Shown here in pieces: positions 24,828 through 33,979 of a DNA stretch of 64,000 nucleotides. The stretch is from UBA1351 sp965140555 (lineage in GTDB: Bacteria; Bacillota; Clostridia; Lachnospirales; Vallitaleaceae). Where the stretch lies: NCBI GenBank assembly GCA_965140555.1, contig OZ223260.1, forward strand, positions 372,001 through 436,000. The letters are read 5' to 3'. Positions within the stretch are counted from its first letter, which is position 1; each line of letters begins with the position of its first letter. Made by a program: the position numbers and the translations under genes. The notes below the pieces were generated by a model. It saw only the letters and a list, made by a program, of their open reading frames with translations. It was not told the origin of the DNA and did not search any database.

Positions 24828-26664
24828 GAAATTAAATACAACAACCATAAAACGTTTATTTGCCTATATGCTGCGTTATCCGGTTCGCCTTGTTATCGTC
24901 ATCATTGCGATTATCTTTGGCTCTGTGGCAACAGCCGCTGCCAGTTTGTTCCTTAGAAGTTTGATTGATGACTATATCAGCCCTCTTTTGCTTGACAGTA
25001 ATCCTGTCTATGATGGACTGATTCGTGCCTTAACCATTATGGCTTTTATTTATAGTGTCGGAGTTATTAGTACATTACTCTATAACCGCCTTATGGTAGA
25101 TATCGCTCAAGGCGTTCTCAAAACCATACGCGATGATATGTTTGAGGATATGCAGAAACTTCCTATTTCCTATTTTGACCAACATAGTCATGGGGACCTG
25201 ATGAGTCATTTTACAAATGACACGGATACTTTGCGCCAGATGCTAACCCAATCCCTTCCACAGCTCTTTTCATCACTGATTACGATTATATCGGTCTTTT
25301 TCTCAATGCTTTACTTAAGTGTTTGGTTGACTGTTTTTTCTGTTATTGTTATAGCAATCAGTATGCGCTTAGCTCGACTACTTGTTGGTAAAAGTCGTAA
25401 GTATTTCCAAGAGCAACAAAAGGCTATTGGAGATGTGAATGGGTATATTGAAGAGATGATTGGTGGATTAAAGGTTGTAAAAGTCTTTAACTATGAACAT
25501 GAATCGAAAAAGGTTTTTGACCATAAAAATGAAGCGCTAAATGTCGCAGCAAGTAACGCCAACGGGTATGCCAATGTCTTGATGCCGTTAATGAACAATA
25601 TCGGCTATGTACTCTATGTACTAATTGCTCTTATTGGCGGTTATATGGCCATTAACCAAGTGACCAACTTATCTCTTGTGGGGCTGAATGTTTTCACTTT
25701 GGGAACCATTGCTTCTTTCTTGCAACTATCCCGAAGTTTTGTTCAACCGATTGCTCAAGTCTCTCAACAGGTAAATGCTGTTATTATGGCGCTTGCCGGA
25801 GCTGAACGTATATTTGACCTTATGGACCAAGAACCGGAGGGAGACGACGGTATTGTCATGCTCGTTAAAAAAGATGGTGGATGGGCATGGGAATATCCTC
25901 AAGAAGACGGAAGTAAATCCTACACACCACTCAAAGGTGAAGTGGAATTTGACCATGTTGATTTTGGTTACACACACGATGAATTAGTCTTACATGACAT
26001 CGTTATGGATGCCAAAGCCGGAGAAAAAATAGCCCTCGTAGGGTCTACAGGTGCCGGTAAAACAACCATTACAAACCTTATTAATCGATTCTACGAAATC
26101 AAGAGTGGACATATTCGATACGATGGAATTGAAATTACTAAAATAAAAAAATCAGCTTTACGTCAATCCCTGGGAATCGTTCTACAAGACGTTAATTTAT
26201 TCTCCGGTACCGTTATGGACAATATTCGTTACGGTCGCCTCGATGCAACGGATGAAGAATGTATTGATGCAGCCAAATTAGCGAATGCTCATCACTTCAT
26301 TGAGATGTTGTCAGACGGTTATGAGACACAGTTAAGTGCCGGTGGTGGCAGTCTCTCTCAAGGGCAACGCCAGTTGCTTTCTATTGCAAGAGCTGCTGTT
26401 GCGGATCCTCCGGTTATGATTTTGGATGAAGCAACGTCATCTATCGATACACGGACGGAAAAGATCGTCCAAGAGGGGATGGATGCCTTAATGAAAGGAC
26501 GTACTGTTTTTGTTATCGCCCATCGCTTATCGACCATTCAAAATTCAGACGAGATTGTTGTCTTGGAACATGGACGCATCATTGAACAAGGGAACCATGA
26601 AGAACTCATTAAACAACATGGCGAATATTACCAACTCTATACAGGAGCTTTAGAACTCTCATAA
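24820..26664 (+). CDS. ABC exporter half-transporter, catalytic partner
   Basis: I choose the GTG at 24820, 9 bases after AAAGGGG; an ATG at 24811 sits too close to that site. The 614-residue protein has six membrane helices and a complete ATPase: GSTGAGKT, LSQGQRQ, VMILDEATSSID and VIAHRLS. An insertion of about 30 residues before the ATPase domain (near residues 345-375) is typical of this partner. With the preceding gene it should form a multidrug-type heterodimer. Confidence 0.92.
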   Translation: MPKKLNTTTIKRLFAYMLRYPVRLVIVIIAIIFGSVATAAASLFLRSLIDDYISPLLLDSNPVYDGLIRALTIMAFIYSVGVISTLLYNRLMVDIAQGVLKTIRDDMFEDMQKLPISYFDQHSHGDLMSHFTNDTDTLRQMLTQSLPQLFSSLITIISVFFSMLYLSVWLTVFSVIVIAISMRLARLLVGKSRKYFQEQQKAIGDVNGYIEEMIGGLKVVKVFNYEHESKKVFDHKNEALNVAASNANGYANVLMPLMNNIGYVLYVLIALIGGYMAINQVTNLSLVGLNVFTLGTIASFLQLSRSFVQPIAQVSQQVNAVIMALAGAERIFDLMDQEPEGDDGIVMLVKKDGGWAWEYPQEDGSKSYTPLKGEVEFDHVDFGYTHDELVLHDIVMDAKAGEKIALVGSTGAGKTTITNLINRFYEIKSGHIRYDGIEITKIKKSALRQSLGIVLQDVNLFSGTVMDNIRYGRLDATDEECIDAAKLANAHHFIEMLSDGYETQLSAGGGSLSQGQRQLLSIARAAVADPPVMILDEATSSIDTRTEKIVQEGMDALMKGRTVFVIAHRLSTIQNSDEIVVLEHGRIIEQGNHEELIKQHGEYYQLYTGALELS

Positions 26665-26683
26665 AAATGTCATAAGTTTATAT

Positions 26684-26725
26684 AAAAAGTCGATTACCTT
26701 AATCAAGGGAAATCGGCTTTTTTTT
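26684..26725 (+). terminator. Rho-independent terminator of the exporter operon
   Basis: AAAAAGTCGATT pairs with AATCGGCTTTTT (one wobble), with CC/GG extending the stem around an 8-base loop. It is followed by a long T-run. Confidence 0.85.
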
Positions 26726-26784
26726 ACTTTCTAACAGGATATTAATTTCCAAATGTTCACATTTATAGTATGATGGTATAAGAA

Positions 26785-26813
26785 CTTAAGAATGGGGAGT
26801 ATCAATTCTTAAG
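26785..26813. promoter_or_regulatory. Inverted repeat upstream of the S41 peptidase
   Basis: CTTAAGAAT (26785-26793) and ATTCTTAAG (26805-26813) are perfect 9-base arms with 11 bases between. It lies about 100 bases before the gene and just after a TATAAG-like -10. It could be an operator; no regulator gene is adjacent. Confidence 0.45.
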
Positions 26814-26910
26814 CAACAATTATAAGGTATTGTCATTGGGATTAAAGCCATGGTCATGAAAAGACTCAAAAGAAAAGAAGCATAACAACGATAAACAGAG
26901 GAGTTAGAAC

Positions 26911-28146
26911 ATGCATACTTATAGTGATATTACAGAAACAATTATTTCAATGATGCGAACGGATCATCCTGGATTTCTTTTAAATCAACAAAAAGGGGAT
27001 GATGATTATTTTCGTAAAGAAGTCTTACAATTATCCGAGAATACAAAGAACCATCGAAATCAGTTCAAAAATAGTGTAGCCAATTATCTTGCTGATTTTA
27101 ATGATGCACATACGTGTCTTATTGATGAAACGGATTATACAAAAGAAAATAGCCTTGATTTTAGCGTCCGACGTTATGACGATGCCTTATATGTCTATGA
27201 CACCAATGATGATTCTTCTTTCTTGAAAATGGATAAGGTTACAGCCTTAGATAATAGGAGTATAAAGGAACTGTCACAGCACTATAGAAAGCAGTTAGGA
27301 TTACAAATACCCGAACGTCAATTATGGGAAGGAATTATTAGTCAACACAAGATGGCCACAATTGAACGGAACGGTATGTCGATGACGTTGCCGATAACAC
27401 CTGTTCCACGGATAAAAAAAGAATCGATATACACCATAGAAAGCGTTGATGAAGAGACAACACGTTTGACCTTATCCGATTTTATGGATAAAGAACAACT
27501 AGACCGATGTCTTGAAGATAACAGTTCTCTATTAGAGGTGTCGAAGCTTATTATTGACTTACGCTATTGCGGAGGAGGGTCTGATGCGACATATCAAACA
27601 CTTCTTCCATATCTTTATCCACCAAATTATACCACGAATTATTATTATTCCGTTCTCATGAATGCAACAGAACGAAATGTTAAAAATCGTCTTTTGTGGT
27701 TTGAAAACAATTTTGCCCACACGTTAGATAATCCCATGGTTCGAGACTATATGACATATCTACAAGAGAATATTGGAAAGGGTTTTGTACCATTAAGTGA
27801 TAGTTCAAATCCCTTATCCATTAACGGATATACTAAGCCTGAATCGGTTATCATCCTTATAGACCGATATTTAAGAAGTTCAGGGGATATGTTTGCCTTA
27901 GTTGCTTCAAAATCTCCAAAAGTCACGCTAGTAGGGCGTAACACTTACGGAATGATTGATTGCTCGAATACTGCAAGACAAGAATTAGGACTATCCTTTA
28001 GTCTCCAATATTCGACGACAATATCCCAAAATGCCATCAACGGCGAATGTTATGACGGCATAGGTATTGCCCCGGATATATATATTCCTTGGACACCGGA
28101 AGAAATTCTGACGGATAAGTTGTTAGACGTTGCATTGCAATTATAA
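26911..28146 (+). CDS. S41-family peptidase-like protein
   Basis: The 411-residue protein has the C-terminal processing/tricorn-like protease core: LIIDLRYCGGGSD, then LIDRYLRSSGDMFA containing the presumed nucleophile Ser, and the family-typical end GIGIAPDIYIPWTPEEIL. It has no signal peptide and no PDZ domain, unlike CtpA, so it is likely cytoplasmic. GAGGAG precedes the ATG. Activity is likely but the Lys of the catalytic dyad is not obvious by eye. Confidence 0.8.
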   Translation: MHTYSDITETIISMMRTDHPGFLLNQQKGDDDYFRKEVLQLSENTKNHRNQFKNSVANYLADFNDAHTCLIDETDYTKENSLDFSVRRYDDALYVYDTNDDSSFLKMDKVTALDNRSIKELSQHYRKQLGLQIPERQLWEGIISQHKMATIERNGMSMTLPITPVPRIKKESIYTIESVDEETTRLTLSDFMDKEQLDRCLEDNSSLLEVSKLIIDLRYCGGGSDATYQTLLPYLYPPNYTTNYYYSVLMNATERNVKNRLLWFENNFAHTLDNPMVRDYMTYLQENIGKGFVPLSDSSNPLSINGYTKPESVIILIDRYLRSSGDMFALVASKSPKVTLVGRNTYGMIDCSNTARQELGLSFSLQYSTTISQNAINGECYDGIGIAPDIYIPWTPEEILTDKLLDVALQL

Positions 28147-28216
28147 GCATTGTTTTATTAATTCTTAATAGCTCAAATCTTAATGATTATATAAATTACA
28201 CCGTAGGAGGCACAAG

Positions 28217-28651
28217 ATGATACAGATAGAACCAATTATGCATCATGAATCAACAGCGGTTGCACATCTATTAGAAGAATTGGTTGGGAAACCTTCGAAT
28301 ATGGAGAAACTAACTAAAAATCTTGACATGATGATAGAAAAACCTGAATATATACTTCTTGGAGCCAAAGATGACGGTAAAGTCGTTGGATTCCTTATGG
28401 GCATTGTCTGTCTTGACCTTGTTGAGGAGTGCAATCCTTTCATGGTTATTGAAAATGTCATTGTCTCAAAAGATGTGCGTGGCAGGCATATCGGAAAAAT
28501 GCTAATAGAAGCTATAGAAGAAGAAGCCAAGCAAAACCACTGTACTTATACCATGCTTGTATCCAGTTCCTATCGCAAAGAGGCCCATCGTTTTTATGAA
28601 TCCGTAGGCTATCCTATGGATATGGTTCAAGGATTCAAGAAATTTTTATAG
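28217..28651 (+). CDS. GNAT-family acetyltransferase
   Basis: The 144-residue protein has the GNAT acetyl-CoA loop (VSKDVRGRHIGKMLI) and the closing motif RFYESVGYPM in its C-terminal half. GTAGGAGG precedes the ATG. It could acetylate an amine on a small molecule or protein; the substrate is unknown. Confidence 0.88.
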   Translation: MIQIEPIMHHESTAVAHLLEELVGKPSNMEKLTKNLDMMIEKPEYILLGAKDDGKVVGFLMGIVCLDLVEECNPFMVIENVIVSKDVRGRHIGKMLIEAIEEEAKQNHCTYTMLVSSSYRKEAHRFYESVGYPMDMVQGFKKFL

Positions 28652-28675
28652 TAAAGATAGAAAAGGAGACGACAA

Positions 28676-28876
28676 ATGAAAAAATGGACGTATAAGGTTA
28701 TTGAATTTGAAGCAAAAGGATTTTTTGGCGGAAATGTTGTAACTGAAGAAATTGAAAAGACTTTAAATGAACTTGGAAATGATGGTTGGGAAGTTATTCA
28801 TGCCTTTACAACGGCAGAAAGCCAAGGTCGAACTAAGAAAATTATCTATAATCTCAAAAAAGAAGTGATTCTTTAG
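28676..28876 (+). CDS. DUF4177 small protein
   Basis: The 66-residue protein fits DUF4177: a YKVIEFE strand, a helix, then LGNDGWEVIHAF and a last strand with Lys/Arg. Such proteins are small alpha/beta folds of unknown function. AAAGGAG precedes the ATG. Confidence 0.8.
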   Translation: MKKWTYKVIEFEAKGFFGGNVVTEEIEKTLNELGNDGWEVIHAFTTAESQGRTKKIIYNLKKEVIL

Positions 28877-28955
28877 ATGCCCACAAAGAAGGTAATGGTA
28901 GGGCAGTGGGTTTAATCGCAATTAAAATCTTCATTCAAAAAAGGAGCGATAGTAT

Positions 28956-29900
28956 ATGAAAGCAATCATATATAATAAGAAGAGTACTCCAAGTCGACTT
29001 GTATATCAAGACATAGCTCAACCTACAATTGGGCCATCTGACGTTTTAGTGAAGGTCGTTGTCTCATCGATTAACGCTGCCGACTATCGTATGTTGCAAA
29101 TGGGAATGCCTCCGAAGAACAAAATCTTTGGTGCAGATGTAGCAGGTATTATTCAAGCCGTCGGGACTAAGGTTCACAGGTTTAAAGAAGGCGATGCGAT
29201 TTTAGCCGATTTATCCAATCATGGTTCCGGTGGTTATGCTGAGTATGTTGCAATTCCTGAAGACCGATTAGTTAAAAAGCCGGCATCCGTTTCTTTCCTT
29301 GAAGGCGGTGTATTGCCGCTGGCAGGATCCACAGCTTTTCAAGCATTACGTTATAATGCCACACCGATTCACCCCAAATCCAAGATTCTTATTATTGGAT
29401 GTAGTGGTGGTGTTGGCACCTATGCTATACAGATTGCCAAATATTATAAAGCAACGGTAACAGGAATATGCAGTTCAAAAAATAGGGAATTATGTCTTGA
29501 ATTGGGTGCAGATACTATTTATAATTATAAACATATATCTTTAAGCGATATAGAGGAACGTTTTGATTACATTCTAGCGATTAATGGGAACTATCCGTTA
29601 TGTCAGTATAAATCCTTGCTTAGTGACCAAGGCGAATGTGTTGTCGTTGGTGGCTCTATAAAGCAAATTATAAAAACCATGTTTATAGGACGATTTATGT
29701 CAACAGCTCATCGACGTATTCGTTTGCTTAATGCCAAATCTTCTGTTAAAGATTTAGAGTTCTTAGCAACGTTAGTTGAGGAAGGCTTTATCAAGCCACA
29801 TATTGATAGCATCTATCCGTTAGAAGAAACATCCAAGGCATTTACTTATATCCGTGAGCAACACGCTCAAGGTAAAATTGCTATTCAAGTAACGCCTTAA
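28956..29900 (+). CDS. Zinc-type alcohol dehydrogenase-like (quinone reductase) protein
   Basis: The 314-residue protein belongs to the MDR superfamily, quinone oxidoreductase branch. The N-terminal GroES-like domain includes GADVAGIIQAVG, and the Rossmann domain has the NADPH motif GCSGGVGTYAIQIAK. The Cys/His zinc ligands of true alcohol dehydrogenases are absent, as in quinone reductases. Substrate probably an enone or quinone. AAAGGAG precedes the ATG. Confidence 0.88.
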   Translation: MKAIIYNKKSTPSRLVYQDIAQPTIGPSDVLVKVVVSSINAADYRMLQMGMPPKNKIFGADVAGIIQAVGTKVHRFKEGDAILADLSNHGSGGYAEYVAIPEDRLVKKPASVSFLEGGVLPLAGSTAFQALRYNATPIHPKSKILIIGCSGGVGTYAIQIAKYYKATVTGICSSKNRELCLELGADTIYNYKHISLSDIEERFDYILAINGNYPLCQYKSLLSDQGECVVVGGSIKQIIKTMFIGRFMSTAHRRIRLLNAKSSVKDLEFLATLVEEGFIKPHIDSIYPLEETSKAFTYIREQHAQGKIAIQVTP

Positions 29901-29931
29901 ACGCGTATCATAGAACATGGGAGGAAATATT

Positions 29932-30606
29932 ATGGCAACCTGGGGACTCCATATGAGAATTACACAAAATTTATTAAATAGGGGATTTGATCTTGAACCA
30001 TTACATTTCTTAGTGGGTAATATTGCACCTGACTGTGGCGTGCCTGAAGAAGGCGGACTCACTTATATCCCTGAAAAACGAATCACCCATTGGCATACAT
30101 CTAAAGAACCGATTATTGATGCTGAGGCCTTTGCATCCGCTTATTTGACCGCTGATGCATTGAATCCGATAGATAAGGACCGCTATTCTTTCTTACTGGG
30201 CTATTACGTCCACTTACTAACAGATATTGAATTTTCTAAGTTAACAAAAGATAAGAGAGCCAATGATCCGAAGTATAAGCCATTGGAGGTGGATATGCAA
30301 TTTTTTCACCATATCAAAAGAGATTGGTATGATTTGGACCATAAATTCTTTAGAGATCATCCGGGTAATTTGTTCCACAAGCACTTTCAGTATATTACGG
30401 ACTATCCGGATGTTCTAGACTACTATCCCAAAGGTTCTATTACACATCAAATTCGCAATATTATTGAGTTCTATCAACATCCATCAACGAATCTAGATAG
30501 AGAGTATGTGTACTTGAATGAAGCAGAGATGGATGCGTTTTTGGAATCAGCGACAAAAGTTATAGGTACTAAGCTTAACAATATAATGATGGTCAACGCA
30601 GGATGA
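29932..30606 (+). CDS. Zinc-dependent phospholipase C-like protein
   Basis: The ATG at 29932 follows GGGAGGAAA. The 224-residue protein has the layout of the zinc phospholipase C/S1-P1 nuclease-like family: WGLHMRITQNLL at the start, FLVGNIAPDCG, a THWH motif and GYYVHLLTDIEFS, supplying the His and Asp metal ligands. There is no signal peptide, so it is probably an intracellular relative of unknown substrate. Confidence 0.75.
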   Translation: MATWGLHMRITQNLLNRGFDLEPLHFLVGNIAPDCGVPEEGGLTYIPEKRITHWHTSKEPIIDAEAFASAYLTADALNPIDKDRYSFLLGYYVHLLTDIEFSKLTKDKRANDPKYKPLEVDMQFFHHIKRDWYDLDHKFFRDHPGNLFHKHFQYITDYPDVLDYYPKGSITHQIRNIIEFYQHPSTNLDREYVYLNEAEMDAFLESATKVIGTKLNNIMMVNAG

Positions 30607-30625
30607 AAAGGGGCATATGCGTATT

Positions 30626-31699
30626 TTAATCTGTCGTTTTATGACGTAAGGTGACAGCGCTAGCTGCACGGCGGCGTCTTGCATCTTCAATCTCAGCATA
30701 GTGTTTACGGGTGGTATTAACATCTTTGTGGCCAAGAACATCGGCAACGAGATAGATATCACCCGTTTCTTGATACAGGGCGGTACCGTATGTAGAACGC
30801 AGTTTATGAGGGGAGATTTTCTTAAGCTTCGTTACTTGCTGAGCATATTTTTTCACCAAGTTCTGAACACTTCTAACGCTCATTCGTTTATTTTGAAGGC
30901 TTAGAAATAGGGCGTCTTCGTGACCTGTTGCCGTAAAGGTTCGTCGTCGTTTTGAAAGATAATCCTCTAAGGCAACCATAACCTCTTCACCAAAATAGAC
31001 AATCACTTCGTTACCGCCTTTTCGTACAATACGTATACCATTGGCGTCAAAATCCACATCTTCCATATTCAAGCCAACACATTCACTCACACGAATTCCG
31101 GTACCTAGAAGTAGTGTAATTAATGCAAGGTCCCGTTCTTTGGTTTTGGCATGATAGACTTTTTCCTTATCGGTGAGCATATCACCGGATTCAATCGCAT
31201 CTAGTAAATCGGCCACTTCATTGGCTTCTAAACGCGTAATATGCTTATCATGAATCTTAGGCATATCCACTAGAATCACAGGATTATAGGAGATTTTACG
31301 CTTCTTATAGAAGTAGGAGTAAAGGGAGCGAAGGGAGGCTAATTTTCTTGCCTTTCCGCGTTCCTTGTTTGTACGTTCCATACTTTCTTCCTCGTCAAGG
31401 CTATAGAAGGACAGATACTCAAGATATTTTTCCACTTGATCCGGTGTTACTTTTTCTAAATCCTTTATACCAAAATTTTCCTTATTGTATCCTTTGAAAG
31501 CATCAATCTCCGTGAAGAGATAGTGAAAGTATACATTCAAATCATAGGCATAAGCAATGCGTGTTCTAGAACTAGTCGTGGGTTCAATACCCCGAAAGAA
31601 TTCAAAGGCGAACGACGGTAAGTCGTCAATAAGGCGGCGTAATTTGATTGTATTTTCTCGATCAACTTGTTCGTGATAATTGGGATTGATTGCCATCAT
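30626..31699 (-). CDS. Xer-type tyrosine recombinase
   Basis: The 357-residue protein has all six catalytic residues of tyrosine recombinases: Arg203 (GTGIRVSE), Lys227 (VRKGG), His298-x-x-Arg301 (PHKLR), His324 (LGHKDV) and nucleophile Tyr334 (RKHYA). The N-terminal SAM-like domain is complete. It is closer to chromosomal XerC/D/A than to phage integrases and lacks the IntI-specific insertion. It is followed by the convergent end of the phospholipase-like gene. Its upstream region holds repeated elements (31743-31885). Confidence 0.9.
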   Translation of the reverse strand: MMAINPNYHEQVDRENTIKLRRLIDDLPSFAFEFFRGIEPTTSSRTRIAYAYDLNVYFHYLFTEIDAFKGYNKENFGIKDLEKVTPDQVEKYLEYLSFYSLDEEESMERTNKERGKARKLASLRSLYSYFYKKRKISYNPVILVDMPKIHDKHITRLEANEVADLLDAIESGDMLTDKEKVYHAKTKERDLALITLLLGTGIRVSECVGLNMEDVDFDANGIRIVRKGGNEVIVYFGEEVMVALEDYLSKRRRTFTATGHEDALFLSLQNKRMSVRSVQNLVKKYAQQVTKLKKISPHKLRSTYGTALYQETGDIYLVADVLGHKDVNTTRKHYAEIEDARRRRAASAVTLRHKTTD

Positions 31700-31742
31700 A
31701 GTACCTCTTTTCTTTAATGTAGAAATGCTTCGATAAGTTTTG

Positions 31743-31760
31743 TCGACCTAATCATTATAT
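31743..31760. repeat. 18-bp direct repeat copy 1, with palindrome
   Basis: TCGACCTAATCATTATAT recurs exactly at 31868-31885. In this copy it continues into a perfect palindrome, CTAATCAT-TAT-ATGATTAG (31748-31766), about 50 bases upstream of the recombinase start. Read on the minus strand both copies contain TATAAT followed by ATGATTAGGTCGA. It may be an operator or recombinase-binding site. Confidence 0.6.
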
Positions 31761-31867
31761 GATTAGCCCGAAAAAGCAAGTTTCACTAAATTCACATACA
31801 CTATATAGATGACGTAGATGCGTTCGTAACAATATATTGTATATGAAAGTTCAACTATATGCTTTTA

Positions 31868-31885
31868 TCGACCTAATCATTATAT
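31868..31885. repeat. 18-bp direct repeat copy 2
   Basis: This is an exact second copy of 31743-31760, 125 bp away and in the same orientation. Here the palindrome is only half present. It overlaps the -10 of a good minus-strand promoter. Confidence 0.6.
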
Positions 31886-31907
31886 CAAAAAAGAATTTTA
31901 TTCACAA
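31879..31907 (-). promoter_or_regulatory. Probable promoter of the recombinase gene
   Basis: On the minus strand, TTGTGA (31902-31907) is 17 bases from TATAAT (31879-31884). It would give a 5' leader of about 170 bases that contains the first repeat and its palindrome. Confidence 0.6.
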
Positions 31908-31953
31908 ATCTATATTATTGTATAAAATTATATGCATCACTGTCTATTTGCCA

Positions 31954-32880
31954 TTAATGCTTGTCACGATGGGTGGCATAGTGAGCAATCATTTGCAGAA
32001 AATCCTTGGTGTATTTGGGCATATACCGGTTTTTGAGATAACCAGCAATCATGGTTGTCATAATAGGTGCCGTTCCGATAGAGAAGGCAACACTTGTGTC
32101 CTCATGACGCACCGTCTCATAGTAACTTCTAGGAGCGAAGGCAATGCCTACATTCTGAAGGGCTAAACGTATAGAAAGCTGACTGTTTCTTGTGCGAAGT
32201 AAGACATTAGGCTTGAACGCATGAGCCTTAAAAAGATCGTTTGTCAAACGCCCTGTTGTATGATCCGGATACATGAGAATAAAAGATTCATTCTTAAACT
32301 TACGAATATCAACCCATGGATTTGAAAAACCGTCCTTATGTATACCCAGTCGACTGAGTGGATTCTCCTTAGATACAATCATTACCATCTCTTCTTGATG
32401 AAGAATTTCATAGTCCAGATTGTTCGGTAATTGAGCCACATTATAGAGAACAAAATCTACAGAATTATCTTCAAGAAAATGTTCTGAGACAAAGTTTACT
32501 TCTTCCATAAGATTTATCTCAACATGAGGGTATTGCTGATAAAATTTTGGTAGAGTAGGCTCTATAATAGAATTACCTAGCATCACAGGAATGGCGACGT
32601 TAATGCGACCTTTACCTTGATGTGTCAGATCATCAAACTCATTGAGCCATTCTTTTCCATAGTTGACGATTTTACGGGCATAGTAGAGATAACGCTCTCC
32701 GACATACGTCGGCACATAAACATTGTTAATACGGTCAAATAAGGGTTCTCCTAGTTGTGCTTCGATATTCTTCAAATATTTACTCAAGGATGGTTGGGAG
32801 ATATATAAGTCTTCTGCTGCTTTGCTGATTGTTTTATTTTTATAAATGGATAAGATATAACGTGCTTCCTTTAATTCCAT
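31954..32880 (-). CDS. LysR-family transcriptional regulator
   Basis: The ATG at 32880 follows AGGAGG; an upstream in-frame start at 32898 lies before that site. The 308-residue protein has an N-terminal winged helix (SKAAEDLYISQPSLSKYLKN) and a periplasmic-binding-like effector domain. It is transcribed away from the ABC importer/adenine deaminase operon, the usual arrangement for a LysR protein controlling its neighbour. The effector is probably the transported compound or a product. Confidence 0.9.
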   Translation of the reverse strand: MELKEARYILSIYKNKTISKAAEDLYISQPSLSKYLKNIEAQLGEPLFDRINNVYVPTYVGERYLYYARKIVNYGKEWLNEFDDLTHQGKGRINVAIPVMLGNSIIEPTLPKFYQQYPHVEINLMEEVNFVSEHFLEDNSVDFVLYNVAQLPNNLDYEILHQEEMVMIVSKENPLSRLGIHKDGFSNPWVDIRKFKNESFILMYPDHTTGRLTNDLFKAHAFKPNVLLRTRNSQLSIRLALQNVGIAFAPRSYYETVRHEDTSVAFSIGTAPIMTTMIAGYLKNRYMPKYTKDFLQMIAHYATHRDKH

Positions 32881-32974
32881 AAAATCCTCCTGAATCAAGT
32901 GTACTGGGCTTATTATAGCATTTTGACTTTTATAAGTATAGCCTTAATGCATAAAGTATATAGATTTAATATAT

Positions 32975-33004
32975 TTGACATATAGTACCCTGAGATTTTA
33001 TAAT
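32975..33004 (+). promoter_or_regulatory. Promoter of the importer/deaminase operon
   Basis: TTGACA (32975-32980) and TATAAT (32999-33004) are both consensus, with an 18-base spacer. They lie in the lysR-operon divergent region, about 140 bases before the first gene. That long leader has no obvious riboswitch fold to my eye. Confidence 0.7.
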
Positions 33005-33145
33005 AAAAGCGATTAAGAGATATTGATCGAAATACGAATCGAAGATAGTTAATGGCAATGGGGTCGTTTAGAATTTTTCAACTGGGAATTATTCTAGGGG
33101 ACCTTATGTCTTTTTATAAGGAGCTATCTTCAAGAAGGAGCAATC

Positions 33146-33979
33146 ATGAAAAAAAGTAGAGCACTAATGATGCTTGTACCAGGGCTTGTTATTATTATTT
33201 CCGGCCTCTTTGCGCCACTTCTGAAAGTCATTTTTCCAACACTTTATAGCGGGGACTTTCTATTCAGCCCCTATATTGATTTTTTCAAAGATGACTATTA
33301 TCTTGGGATCTTTATGCGTACGGTTCGTATTGCCGTCCTATCTACGATAACCTGCGCAGTATTAGGTGTTCCTGTCGCATATTTTATCAGCTTAACAAGC
33401 AAAAAATGGCGAGGTTTTTTCCTAGCCTTATCGCTATTTCCCTTAATGACGAATTCCGTCGTTCGAAGTTTTGCATGGATTAATATCTTAGGGAGTAACG
33501 GTGTTATCAATCAAAGTTTAATGGCACTTGGGGTTATTGATACACCCATTCAGCTTCTCTACACAGAATTTGCTATTTATATCGGTTCTGTCTATCTATT
33601 TTTACCCCTAATGATTGTAACGGTTGCCGGAGCTATGGAAAATATACATGTGAGTCTTATGGAAGCTGCCAGAAGCCTTGGCGCAAATCCAATCAAAGCC
33701 TTTATGCGTGTCATTTTCCCATTAAGTCTTCCGGGTATCATCGTCGGTTCTGTTCTAGTTTTTACCGGAACTTTAACCGCCTATACCACACCGCAATTAC
33801 TCGGTGGTAATCGTAAGTTAGTATTATCCACACTCATCTATCAACGTGCTATGGCTGTTTCCGATTGGAACGGTGCTGCCGTTATCGCCTTTATTATGAT
33901 TGTAGTCACTCTAATTGTCATTAAAGGACTCAATAAGGTAGCCGAAAAAATGGATAAGAGAGGTGAAGAACATGCGTAA
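33146..33979 (+). CDS. ABC importer permease, PotB type
   Basis: The 277-residue protein has six membrane helices and the permease EAA-type loop (EAARSLGANPIKAFMRVIFPLSLPG) at about residues 171-195, typical of spermidine/putrescine/iron-type importers. GAAGGAG precedes the ATG. It is first of four transporter genes and overlaps the second permease by 8 bases. Confidence 0.88.
   Translation: MKKSRALMMLVPGLVIIISGLFAPLLKVIFPTLYSGDFLFSPYIDFFKDDYYLGIFMRTVRIAVLSTITCAVLGVPVAYFISLTSKKWRGFFLALSLFPLMTNSVVRSFAWINILGSNGVINQSLMALGVIDTPIQLLYTEFAIYIGSVYLFLPLMIVTVAGAMENIHVSLMEAARSLGANPIKAFMRVIFPLSLPGIIVGSVLVFTGTLTAYTTPQLLGGNRKLVLSTLIYQRAMAVSDWNGAAVIAFIMIVVTLIVIKGLNKVAEKMDKRGEEHA

Noticed and set aside
30626..31699. 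Integron integrase IntI as partner of the attC-like hairpin
   Set aside because: The recombinase matches Xer proteins and shows no extra insertion typical of IntI; it is also 29 kb away.
33004..33145. Riboswitch in the leader of the importer operon
   Set aside because: I could not find the conserved core of purine, TPP or other known riboswitches in this segment.
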